NCBI GenBank assembly: GCA_039619475.1
Contig: CM077115.1
Location: 393,858,557-393,922,556 of the forward strand
Direction: 5' to 3'
DNA: 64,000 nt
Source of the DNA: Icerya purchasi
Lineage: Eukaryota; Arthropoda; Insecta; Hemiptera; Monophlebidae
Both the position numbers and the translations under genes were made by a program. This document shows, piece after piece, positions 47,001 to 52,039 of the stretch. How positions within the stretch are numbered: position 1 is the first letter of the stretch; the number at the start of each line of letters is the position of its first letter. The notes below the pieces were generated by a model. The model was not told where the DNA came from. It did not search any database and was given only the letters and a program-made list of their open reading frames with translations.

Positions 47001-50000
47001 TGAAGGATATGCTGGTGTAGCCATTAAAGAAACGGCGCATTTTGACGAAACTATACGACGAACAATGGAAATACTCAATACACATAATTTAGTAAACGAT
47101 ACATTGGTTATTGTAACTGGAGATCACGGTCATACTATGTCCATTAATGGATATCCGCGCAGACGAGAAAATATACTCGGTAATTAAAAAATACGTTTCA
47201 GCATATTAACTGTAATCACTACTTCCGTTACAATACCATTTTTTTTTTGTATTTTATTTAAATCGTATCTATATAAACAAAATTAATTAGTAACTGGTGG
47301 CCAAATGGTTTCTTGCCGGGCCAAAAAAAAAAAAAAAAAAAATTAGTAACCTCAATCATGTTCGAATATTCGGAGTATTCTACGTAAACTTCTTTTTTTG
47401 CTGTTTTTGGTCCAAATAATTTTTAACCGTAATTTTTTAATTTTATGAAAGGACTTCTGCGTCTTGTTTTATATATTGAATTTAACTTTAAAGGGTTATC
47501 TGGTGATGAGTTATGAATTTTTTAAAGGTGATTTTTGAGGTCGTTTTAAATTCCATATTATATATTTTTGACGGTTTTTGCCACCCAGGGGAATCCTAAT
47601 AAAATGGTTCAGAAACGGCAATAATATCATATAAAAATTTTTCTATTAATTTTTACAGAGAAATAAAGAATCATGTAACAAAATTTTTAATAGTTACTAC
47701 CAATTCAAATCTTATGGTTTGTTGTCGTGAAATATACTTAATATTTGTTTTAATTATTATATTAGTAATAGTTCCAAAAGGAAAAGTGAATAGAGGAAAT
47801 AAATCTTTATTGGAAATACAGAGTTCACCATGTAAAAAAAGAGAAAAAAGAAAAAGTTCAACAGATATTAATGTGCGAGTGAAGCGATGGAAAACAGGTA
47901 GTTGAATAAATGAGCCGTTCACAGAACACGTGAATGATATGATGAAAATAGTGAATAAGGAATAAAAAACATGATTACAATGATGAAAGCTATGGAACCT
48001 CCAAAAATTGCACATAGTTGAATCTAATGAATATTTTGCAAAAGCCGAACTTAAAAGTGTGATAAAAATAAGGATTCAAAAAAATGTTCCTTGCAAAACA
48101 TATTAATTACAACATAATTCTTAGGCCGGCTCTCATTAGAAAAAACATATAAATTTTATGTAACGAAAAAATGTCCCAATTTTATATAACGTTTGTAATA
48201 TTTTGATTTTTACCGACTTCCTAAAAGAAGCAGGTTATACATTCTTCGCTTTTTTTTTTGTTTGCGCATAACTCATATTTATATACACATAGACCGATTT
48301 TACAGATTCTTTGTACATTGCAAAGAGGACCACTCAACTTAGGTCCGTGTGAGTAATTATTAAAAATCGGTGAACATAAACTGAGTATTCGTCAAAAAAC
48401 GTGAAAAAATGTGATCCCTTTGGATTTTTTTTTTTCTTATTTTTTATTAGTATAACAGAGACGGTTGACTTGAAAGGCTATCAATTTGCAATATTACCAT
48501 CGACTTCTAAAAAAAGGAGTTTACACGTTCGCCCGGGCTTTTTTTTTGTTCTTACGGTTGTTCGCACATAAATTAATATTCATATGGACTGATTTAGAAT
48601 TACGTTATAAATTTTGATCATTTTATACAAAGTATAAAAGAGAGACAGAAGTGTAAGTAAGAGAGGTCAAGGAGCACAGCCCCTTGCGAGACCAAAATAG
48701 CCGAGTTTATACCAGTATAATATATATAAAAATTATATGCAAATTTTAGATAAAGCAAAACAATTCTTTAAATTTCAAGTTACAAATTTAAATGGGTATT
48801 AATATAAGGGCGAAGCCGTAGGTAACAACCAGTTATAATATACTAATGAAAACATCATCATGGTGGCTGCTCAAATATTAATTTACAAATTCTCATTTTA
48901 TTCCCGACCCAAATACTCTCGATTTTTGATTACTAGAATTGTACAAAAGTTAACACGAACATTTTTCCGCTTGTACAATGACAAACTCGACAAATTGAAA
49001 CGAAGACAAATAAAATATCGGTAGTAACAAACAAATCGCAAATTAAATTTTTTAGTTTTTTAAAGTCATTTTATTCACGTTTTAAATATTTTATGGTTAT
49101 AATGACCACTAACTCAGGCAATATATATTATTATAAAAGATAATATCCCCATTTACTTAGTTCTGACTTATAAAATTTATTTGACGTCTAATATTTACAC
49201 TTGTAGCTGACTTTAAGGAGTTTACGGAGCTCAAGCATTTCCAAAAGTTTTACTGACAATGAAAGAGTCCAGTCCTCCTAATAAACTAAAATGTACAGTA
49301 AAAAATGTTTTATGCATTTCGTTAAAATGTTAACTAAAATGTACTGGCAATAAATATAAATATTACTCATCATGAAAATAGACCTGCCATTATAGACAAA
49401 GTCTTTTAATCAAAAAAGCTGAGGCAAACCGTGAAAGATGAATGGAATTTTTTTGTTACTATTGATAATGTTGAAAAATGATTTTTTTTTTTTTTTTTGT
49501 ATCAAAACTATCGTTTGGCTATTTCTACTTTTTTCCTCAGTTTTACAAGAAAATTCCCAGCTTATTCACGGTTTGCCCAATTGGGTGCCCACCCTGTTAA
49601 AAATGTATTTATTTTTCGCTTCAAATGATTCTTATATATGGGGCATTTCACGTCAAATGTTCCAGCGCGTCTCTCGAGCGCCAAAACGTTTACTTTTCAA
49701 CTGATGATTACACTACTGAGAATCATACACAAAAAATAACAACAACACGTTTTCGATGTATTTTTTCCTCGGATTTCCAATGAAATCATTCGTTTTTTGA
49801 AAATGTGCCTTTTTGACCTCAAAAAAACACAAAACGTGTTATATCTTTAAAAGGGCATTTTTATTTTTTTTTAAATACTCTAGATCGAAAGATGAGGGTT
49901 TTTACGTCGATATTGCAATTTTCAGAGTGTGGTTTTTTACTTTTACGCCAAAGTAAAGACGAACCGCAGCTGCGGTGCAGCGTAGCATGCGGCACAGTGT

Positions 50001-50710
50001 GTTTTCTATCAATAATGTTTACTAAATAACTAATTCTACTACACATAACTATATATTATTTATTTATACACTGAAACATTCTTTGTACATTTTAGCAATA
50101 TAATTACATAATGTGTATTTACATAAGTATCACAGAAATTTATTTATTTGTTTTCTTCGTTTTTAAAATTTTCTTTGTGTTTGTAGATAATGTTTTTTAC
50201 ATCGGGAATAAATGAATCTGATTTACGTTCATAAATTTCAGTTCTACAATTATTAAAAATTTTTGCTGTTTCTAGTATCGATGGATATTCATCTTTTTTA
50301 AATGCGGAAAAGTTAAACAACTGTTTCGCCGAGTTAATATAGGATGATTACTTTTACCAAACGGATTAATGCATCTTAAATGAAAAACTGAATGCGACAT
50401 AGCGTTTGAGAAAAAATAACAAATAATTAATCTATGATAAATAAGTTAGTTAATTAAAGTTAAATAAATTAATTTCCGAAGATATACCATAAGCTCAAGT
50501 TTTTCGATGTTCATAAAGTAATACGCGCTTTCGACGACGCTCGCTCTTGTTATTCAGCACAATCATAACGATGGTAATCCATAACTAAATAAACGTAAGC
50601 TAACCACAATCCAAACTCGACGTCAAAAAGATATTGGAAAAACACCCCGATAGATCATTTTGGTAACTCGATTATTGAGAAATTATACACATATATATAC
50701 ATTATGGGTG

Positions 50711-50744
<34 letters not shown>

Positions 50745-51989
50745 CTAATGTACATGTAAACAAACTCATATATACTCAAAAAATTTTAAAAGGTATTGCA
50801 CAAGAATCAAAACATGACAATATACCATACACAACTCTATCCTATGCAACTGGTAAAAAACATAGCTTGCATTACGAAAATGGTAAACGTAGAAATCCAA
50901 TGGAGATGGACGTAAACTCAAATGACTTTGCGCAACCAGCTGCTATTTTGACCGATGAAGAAACACATGGTGGCGGTGATATCGTCGTATATGCTCACGG
51001 TTTGTATACAAAATGCATAATTTGGGGTAGCTATGTAATATCTAAAAAGTGAGAAGCAAATTTTTAATAATACAACTGAAATTGCAGACAGAAAAATATT
51101 TAATAGGTTTAAAGTAATTTTAAATTTCACTATTCAAATTGTATATTAATTATAAGAAAAGAACATTGGGAAATTATTTTAAAAGTATTGAATACAAGTT
51201 GAAAATTATAAATGCTTTTAGAAGAGATTAAAAAAAGCATTGCGTAAACTATATCTTGTATGTTTACTAATTTCTATCTAAACATTGGTCGAAAAAAAAA
51301 TGAAATCACGCAGTTTTCAATTTTCCATTTTCCATTAGGAATCCACAATTTTTACACAATTACAGCTGTCGGACTTTATTTCCAAAACCAAATTATACCA
51401 TTGGTGATAGTTGAATTTTTATTTTAAAAAAAAAACCTTGAAAGTAACTATAAAAATGTAGCGATTTAAGGTTAACTTTAATATTACAAATTACAGCACA
51501 ATATATAATTTAGACAACTATACATATTAATATGAAACTTTTACCAGCTAAAAAAAATAATAATTAATTAGTTGCATAAAATTTTAAAAAAAATAATAAT
51601 AAAAGCTACAAAACCATATGAAAATGTAAAATACGCATAGTGATTAAAGTAAAAAACGATGTAAACCACTGAGAAGTGATAAAAAGTAATAAAAAAGCGA
51701 AATAAGACCTATTTTTGAAAACAAAATTCGGTACAATCATATAATTTCTTCTAACATTTAGTGTATTTAACGGAATTCATTTTATATAATTTTATTATTA
51801 TTTACAGGACCAAAAGCGCATTACTTCCACAGCGTACATGAACAAACTTATGTAGCTCATGTAATTTCTTATGCAGCTAACGTCGGTCCGCTAAAAGTAA
51901 ACAAAGCAGCATCTAATACTCAATCAGCTACGGTGATACTTGCCATAACCGGTTATTACGTTCTTTTACATTTTTCGAAACTTTTTTAA
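25828..51989 (+). CDS. Alp: Alkaline phosphatase, GPI-anchored type; join of 8 exons, 5' partial
   Basis: Exons seen: 25828-26030, 28903-29095, 37165-37316, 38095-38305, 45637-45773, 46969-47179, 50793-50999 and 51808-51989. All have GT/AG borders and all splice phases match, giving about 497 residues to the stop at 51987-51989. Alkaline phosphatases hydrolyse phosphate monoesters at the cell surface using two zinc ions and one magnesium, through a phosphoserine. Present: the first metal-binding Asp (FVGDGM), the nucleophilic Ser (VPDSAASATA), Mg ligands (THSTP, VESG), zinc ligands (IDVAHH, TGDHGHT, ETHGGGD), and a hydrophobic C-terminus for a GPI anchor. The usual length is 520-560, so only a signal-peptide exon (about 25-60 residues) is missing; it should lie upstream and end one base into a codon. 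Introns up to 8 kb are full of transposons, none breaking an exon. Confidence 0.92.
26031..28902 (+). other. Alp intron with LINE and a CpG-richer patch
   Basis: 2.9 kb. A CpG-richer patch at 26440-26600 has a 69-codon Cys/Arg/Ser-rich frame (26466-26675) that I cannot assign. An R1-like LINE relic occupies 26850-28565. Confidence 0.6.
26850..28565 (+). pseudogene. R1/I-like LINE ORF2 relic (RT and RNase H)
   Basis: QCGFRPAHSVLDQVHYSQSE (27010) and LAGFLNMSKVFDTTWNHNIV (motif A, Asp intact, about 27110) are followed by LSPILFIITINHIF (about 27285). Then come SLFADDLVLFLTC (motif C intact, 27352-27390), FQFSVPKSTAIHFCRQR and VVKYLGLTLD (27570-27605). An RNase H part follows, LSVELYVIRLAVQYIFEHIN (Glu kept) and AFNDSHSAALCLSSGT at about 28290-28420. 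NKQHPIAKEIALL comes after. Stops separate the blocks. It has the same orientation as the host gene, with no poly(A) tail seen. Confidence 0.75.
28903..29095 (+). CDS. Alp: Alp exon: nucleophilic serine
   Basis: Acceptor ATTGCAG to 28902; donor GTAAAT from 29096. Phase 0 in, phase 1 out. It encodes TYSVDRQVPDSAASATALFT then GVKTNNGVIGLDSKAVPDNC and QSSLLADARLDSIMKWAQQS, ending GKD plus a split codon. VPDSAASATA holds the active-site Ser that is phosphorylated during catalysis; insect and vertebrate family members have V-P-D-S-A-(G/A)-(T/S)-A-T-A. The donor GTAAAT is acceptable but not strong. Confidence 0.95.
29096..30299 (+). other. Alp intron, 5' part, unassigned
   Basis: About 1.2 kb with no clear element. 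A + frame near 29890 reads CDNAPHITQRYKTT, loosely like the D-N-A-P-H box of DNA transposases, but nothing around it supports that. Confidence 0.35.
30300..30890 (-). pseudogene. LINE RNase H and C-terminus, minus strand (family D)
   Basis: An open 180-codon frame (30858 down to 30316) reads DSHVSLLWVLGHIGVPGNER, VDGAARSALL, then WWPPEGTSRYDFKILSWLRI, GHIAISHKHIIDKTPPPATC and PLCSQTTVPTVSHMLLICQK. This is the last quarter of an RNase H domain (His of GHIGVPGN, Asp of RVD) followed by the Cys/His tail C-P-L-C-x-H-x-L-x-x-C of I-group and Loa-like ORF2. The frame is intact but 5'-truncated. It abuts family A at about 30890. Confidence 0.8.
31463..35447 (+). mobile_element. Nested LINE B (endonuclease and RT), nearly intact
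   Basis: It sits inside family A in the same orientation. The boundaries are inferred from where family A homology stops and resumes, and from the poly(A) at 35429-35447. It has a 5' region of about 690 bases without a recognisable ORF1, then ORF2, a short 3' UTR with AATAAA-like sequence (35354) and a poly(A) of about 19. I could not define a target-site duplication. Endonuclease plus RT without RNase H fits the jockey/CR1 or RTE groups; the exact clade is uncertain. Confidence 0.82.
32155..35133 (+). pseudogene. LINE B ORF2: endonuclease-reverse transcriptase, one stop
   Basis: About 992 codons in one frame broken only by TAG at 34585-34587; the frame continues unchanged to TGA at 35131. 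Endonuclease (residues about 40-250): LHLNIRSVRRNWDEF, VLTEINI, ICGDFNINF and KISDHYIIVG, so the catalytic Glu, Asp and His are present. RT (about 450-760): APGSDKIRAK, RPIYKKGNQS, YRPITIMPLLAKILE, NQYGFR, TFIDLNKAFDRVDHNL and VYVYADDIVLL; the catalytic Asp residues are intact. Motif B reads GVGQSTILAP instead of G-V-P-Q-G-S-I-L-G-P, three changes at positions almost invariant in LINEs. ORF2 would nick DNA and copy the element RNA; as read it is inactive. Start chosen at the first ATG before the endonuclease. Confidence 0.88.
35448..36400 (+). pseudogene. Family A RNase H domain and tail
   Basis: VIIYTDGSKSPTGVGAAFLC (first Asp, about 35645), FCTESIAILHALFFIRSS (Glu), ILSDSQSVLQT (Asp, about 35827), then IQIDFLWIPGHSRIEGNELV and NSLARRD (His kept). 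The motif usually ending N-D-x-A-D reads N-E-L-V-N here, so the last Asp is gone. The tail has MRHSRISAICRLRFGHS then, after a shift, SHFVCDPDHIMFEYSSFSSE. RNase H in I-group LINEs removes the RNA template. This copy is the best preserved one of the family in the window; stops near 35600 and 36390. Confidence 0.8.
36568..37164 (+). other. Alp intron, 3' part, unassigned
   Basis: T-run at 36601-36625 followed by AT-rich DNA; no ORF or element recognised. Confidence 0.4.
37165..37316 (+). CDS. Alp: Alp exon: magnesium-site His/Thr
   Basis: Acceptor TTACAG to 37164; donor GTAATT from 37317; phase 1 in, phase 0 out. It encodes (G)FVTNTRVTHSTPSALYAN then SPSHRWEAGVKGQFCKDIAR and QLIEDDPGRNFK. THSTPSA corresponds to N-H-A-T/S-P of the family, where His and Thr/Ser coordinate magnesium; CKDIARQLI is the conserved Cys-containing helix. 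The upstream Gly is built from the last base of the previous exon. Confidence 0.95.
37317..38094 (+). other. Alp intron, no element seen
   Basis: A 778-base AT-rich intron. The branch and acceptor side is a T-rich run ending TTCTTTAG. No transposon is recognised. Confidence 0.5.
38095..38305 (+). CDS. Alp: Alp exon: central MGGGR segment
   Basis: Acceptor TTCTTTAG to 38094; donor GTACGC from 38306; phase 0 in, phase 1 out. It encodes VIMGGGRQCLKNSPSTPDDP, VDINACERLDGQNLIKRWEE, DKNARRARYQYIENVDTLKM and LDIRHIEYVL. The family has V-I-M/L-G-G-G-R followed by a variable loop and R-x-D-G-x-x-L-I-x-x-W. Contains no metal ligand. The ATG at 38101 is internal, not a start. Confidence 0.94.
38306..40319 (+). 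other. Alp intron, 5' part, unassigned
   Basis: A block at about 38480-39290 is less AT-rich than its surroundings and has no open frame; it may be a decayed transposon I cannot name. After 39290 the DNA is extremely AT-rich with A-runs (e.g. 39535-39549). Confidence 0.35.
40635..43475 (-). CDS. CR1-like ORF2: endonuclease-reverse transcriptase, intact
   Basis: 946 codons without a stop. Endonuclease (residues about 10-240): LLNLNIKSLQAHFDEF, VLLTETWIYEDEL, RSGGVTVYIKNSF, IISGDFNINLLDD, SCLDHVFV and VSFSDHVAISIPL, giving the catalytic Asn, Glu, Asp and His set. RT (about 450-750): FGSDGLSILLIKENV, GIITPVYKGGDKCDMANYRP, IFEKCIKMR, NQYGFLEGKGT, VYFDLRKAFDVVDHKILL, IYGVPQGSILGPVLFLIYIN and LFTYADDTAIV. 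The C-terminal part has IKYLGLNLDCRLQWNKHTDY and YGLMHWGNTAKCHFSQI. The protein nicks target DNA and copies the element RNA from the 3' repeat. The start could be Met1 or Met10 (43448), which directly precedes the endonuclease. All catalytic residues are present. Confidence 0.93.
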   Translation of the reverse strand: MHVYLYLYQMDLSKINLLNLNIKSLQAHFDEFLLFLNDLDTNYDIVLLTETWIYEDELYKYNIPGYELFAQCRENNRSGGVTVYIKNSFKTEQIKISIKTGNVIGVKLKLQNGKSISFFGIYRFCELAHSEFLIDLLEIIKVSEKESIISGDFNINLLDDTKCIDYLNLLNTNGFRSIINEPTFFRQNRNYSSCLDHVFVRGLDCNKLNSDISFKVLDVSFSDHVAISIPLIIEDYVSVKPPTFDVSFDKNLFHIKLLCTNTDFVYDTQYDIDAKFENFIRNITKIVDECKQIRKIKINTRKRTPWVTQEIVRLSNTKNNIYKKMKTFKGNETMISEYKEISKLIQKLSRTAKKEYYSALLNGCEQNQKKYWTVVKKVLGGKNHRIREVIVNNNKLDADENEYDVACHFNNYFLSSVTDLLQNERFAAYHSNSPHVLETFGFIDLNEEIKNVIMSFPNKSSFGSDGLSILLIKENVEFFVRPLTLLFNESVKVGIFPNILKLGIITPVYKGGDKCDMANYRPICILPSISKIFEKCIKMRIMGFLHNKNFFSTNQYGFLEGKGTDIALFKHVSYITENLEKGKSCLAVYFDLRKAFDVVDHKILLAKLYSCGFRGSIYNWLKSYLNNRKYVTKINKLHSENITQIYGVPQGSILGPVLFLIYINELCNLRISGKLFTYADDTAIVMSSRYSHILMQLANRNVDTLVNWFKANRLIVNLKKTKFILYSHKPQYTWDCEKICLNENSEIERVFEIKYLGLNLDCRLQWNKHTDYLAAKLRKLNYIFYYMNEFFNEYHLYMLYQSLYKPVLTYGLMHWGNTAKCHFSQIEFLNKRVIKLITKNKKTAFDYNLFNVSTLYKTELLLFMLNRKKEFNFHIKEGITRSCGNEIAALPKFMKFHSRIQALYMAPLIYNHLPLTLKDDLKNFKKIRKCLLKFFHSNSLSEESYK
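43476..44366 (-). other. Inter-ORF spacer of CR1-like LINE with 70-base duplication
   Basis: It separates ORF1 from ORF2. Open minus frames (192 and 106 codons) are Phe/Leu/Tyr-rich with no domain, and are probably incidental. It contains a tandem repeat at 43776-43915, two copies of 70 bases. Confidence 0.55.
43776..43915. repeat. Two 70-base tandem copies
   Basis: Both copies share ACGGA(T/C)CCAC, AGTAGTAAAAGAAAAATTA and GATAAATAA at 70-base spacing (ACGGATCCAC at 43791, ACGGACCCAC at 43861), with roughly 85-90% match by eye. Confidence 0.8.
44367..45223 (-). pseudogene. CR1-like ORF1: PHD finger, coiled coil, FP-like domain; one frameshift
   Basis: From 45223: MSVVCAKCSGDLPDDGEYVT, CQRCLRVLHFECAGVQATTW, then a single-base-type frame change near 45095-45115 into MSKRNKGAWRCPACLAED. 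Cys-x2-Cys ... Cys-x2-Cys ... His-x2-Cys ... Trp-x-Cys-x2-Cys is a PHD finger. Next comes a coiled coil (LNPVVSELRALNERLVNM to LQKQNAELTLRVNKLEQYTR). Then NNVIVSNIP, NINIEDIDACHRLPK-like sequence, PSIVIKFCRR and KIYINEHLSPNNSLLFQSAR, which resembles the domain called Baculo_FP, found in many LINE ORF1 proteins. The role is binding of element RNA and targeting. It is about 285 codons if the frame is continuous. It could be translated from a downstream Met, leaving the coiled coil and FP parts. Confidence 0.85.
45241..45636 (+). other. Alp intron remainder before exon 5
   Basis: About 400 bases, AT-rich, possibly including the 5' end of the CR1-like element; acceptor TAACAG at its end. Confidence 0.4.
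45637..45773 (+). CDS. Alp: Alp exon, short, before the zinc-site exon
   Basis: A 137-base exon found by reading the frame expected between its neighbours. Acceptor ATAACAG to 45636; donor GTACGT from 45774; phase 1 in, phase 0 out. It encodes (G)LFANSHLKYEHHKNETNG, KKQPSLLNMTEAAIHILKKS and TNGFFLM. The family has G-L-F-x-x-x-H/D-M-x-Y, then P-S/T-L-x-E-M-T-x-x-A-I-x-I-L-x-K-x-x-x-G-F-F/V-L-x, directly followed by V-E-G-G. The match in order, phase and length makes it secure. It contains N-E-T, a possible N-glycosylation site. Confidence 0.95.
45774..46968 (+). other. Alp intron with hairpin MITE
   Basis: 1.2 kb of AT-rich DNA. The only structured part is the inverted-repeat element at 46244-46367. 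The acceptor is TTCTCAG. Confidence 0.6.
46244..46367. mobile_element. 124-base inverted-repeat MITE or foldback
   Basis: Arms of about 31 bases (46244-46274 and 46336-46367). The left arm has ATAAATAAAATATTGCC then TAGTTTCG, and the right arm is its complement CGAAACTA ... GGCAATATTTTATTTAT, with two mismatches by eye. Inside are ACCATAAT and ATTATGGT, so the whole unit can fold. No coding capacity. It looks like a non-autonomous DNA transposon; the mobilising family is unknown. Confidence 0.75.
46969..47179 (+). CDS. Alp: Alp exon: zinc ligands Asp/His and Asp-His pair
   Basis: Acceptor TTCTCAG to 46968; donor GTAATT from 47180; phase 0 in, phase 1 out. It encodes VESGLIDVAHHEGYAGVAIK, ETAHFDETIRRTMEILNTHN, LVNDTLVIVTGDHGHTMSIN and GYPRRRENIL. 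Glu of VES binds Mg; Asp and the second His of IDVAHH bind zinc 1; Asp-His of TGDHGH bind zinc 2 and zinc 1 respectively. Val occupies the place next to the Asp where vertebrate enzymes have His (IDHGHH) and bacterial ones Lys. This does not remove a ligand but changes the active-site surface. Confidence 0.96.
47501..47589 (+). repeat. Dispersed repeat, copy 1
   Basis: Shares GAGTTATGA, GGTCGTTTTAAATTCCATAT and TATAT..TTGACGGTTTTT with 58078-58160. Function and family unknown. Confidence 0.75.
48213..48310 (+). repeat. CGACTTC repeat, copy 1
   Basis: Begins CCGACTTCCTAAAAGAAG, then T-run, GTTTGCGCATAA and CATAGACCGATTTTA. The second copy is at 48499-48605 with the same order of blocks. Resembles a CGACTTCTAAAAAAGGAG motif common in insect genomic repeats. 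Confidence 0.65.
48499..48605 (+). repeat. CGACTTC repeat, copy 2
   Basis: Begins CGACTTCTAAAAAAAGGAG, followed by ACACGTTCG, a T-run, GTTCGCACATAAA and CATATGGACTGATTTA, matching the block order of copy 1 about 286 bases upstream. Confidence 0.65.
50686..50750. repeat. TA-rich microsatellite
   Basis: Interrupted (TA)n/(CATA)n just upstream of a phosphatase exon acceptor. ORFs across it are artefacts. Confidence 0.85.
50793..50999 (+). CDS. Alp: Alp exon: final zinc-binding His
   Basis: Phase 1 in, phase 1 out. It encodes (G)IAQESKHDNIPYTTLSYA, TGKKHSLHYENGKRRNPMEM, DVNSNDFAQPAAILTDEETH and GGGDIVVYAH. ETHGGGDIVVY matches E-T-H-(G/A)-G-E-D-V-A-V, whose His is the last zinc 1 ligand. The splice sites are weak: the acceptor is purine-rich (ATTTTAAAAG) without a pyrimidine tract, and the donor is GTTTGT. 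Phase and homology on both sides still agree exactly. The reading frame is open further upstream, but that part is microsatellite. Confidence 0.93.
51000..51807 (+). other. Alp last intron, no element seen
   Basis: 808 bases, AT-rich, acceptor TTTACAG. Confidence 0.5.
51808..51989 (+). CDS. Alp: Alp last exon: C-terminus with GPI-anchor signal
   Basis: Acceptor TTTACAG to 51807; phase 1 in; stop TAA at 51987-51989. It encodes (G)PKAHYFHSVHEQTYVAHV, ISYAANVGPLKVNKAASNTQ and SATVILAITGYYVLLHFSKL, then F. HSVHEQ(T/N)YV-H-V-x-Y-A-A is the conserved end of the catalytic domain. The final 20 or so residues form a hydrophobic stretch preceded by small polar residues (AASNTQS), the layout of a GPI-attachment signal, so the enzyme is probably tethered to the outer cell surface. 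Confidence 0.95.
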
Positions 51990-52012
51990 AATCAAACAGT
52001 CGTATAGTTACA

Positions 52013-52018
52013 AATAAA
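52013..52018 (+). promoter_or_regulatory. Poly(A) signal candidate for Alp
   Basis: AATAAA 24 bases after the stop codon; further AATAAA copies near 52173 and 52194 could also serve. No transcript data. Confidence 0.4.
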
Positions 52019-52039
52019 AAATAGATGCATTCGTATTAT

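Larger units (their letters stand above)
47180..50792 (+). other. Alp intron with several short dispersed repeats
   Basis: 3.6 kb. It holds a poly(A) run at 47323-47341, one copy of a repeat shared with 58.1 kb (47501-47589), two copies of a CGACTTC-type repeat (48213-48310 and 48499-48605), and a TA microsatellite (50722-50745). No ORF has a recognised domain. A 49.6-49.9 kb stretch (GGGGCATTTCACGTCAAATG) looks repeat-like, but I cannot place it. Confidence 0.5.

Noticed and set aside
49438..49704. 88-codon + ORF in a phosphatase intron
   Set aside because: Phe/Leu-rich across a T-run; no splice-supported borders and no domain.
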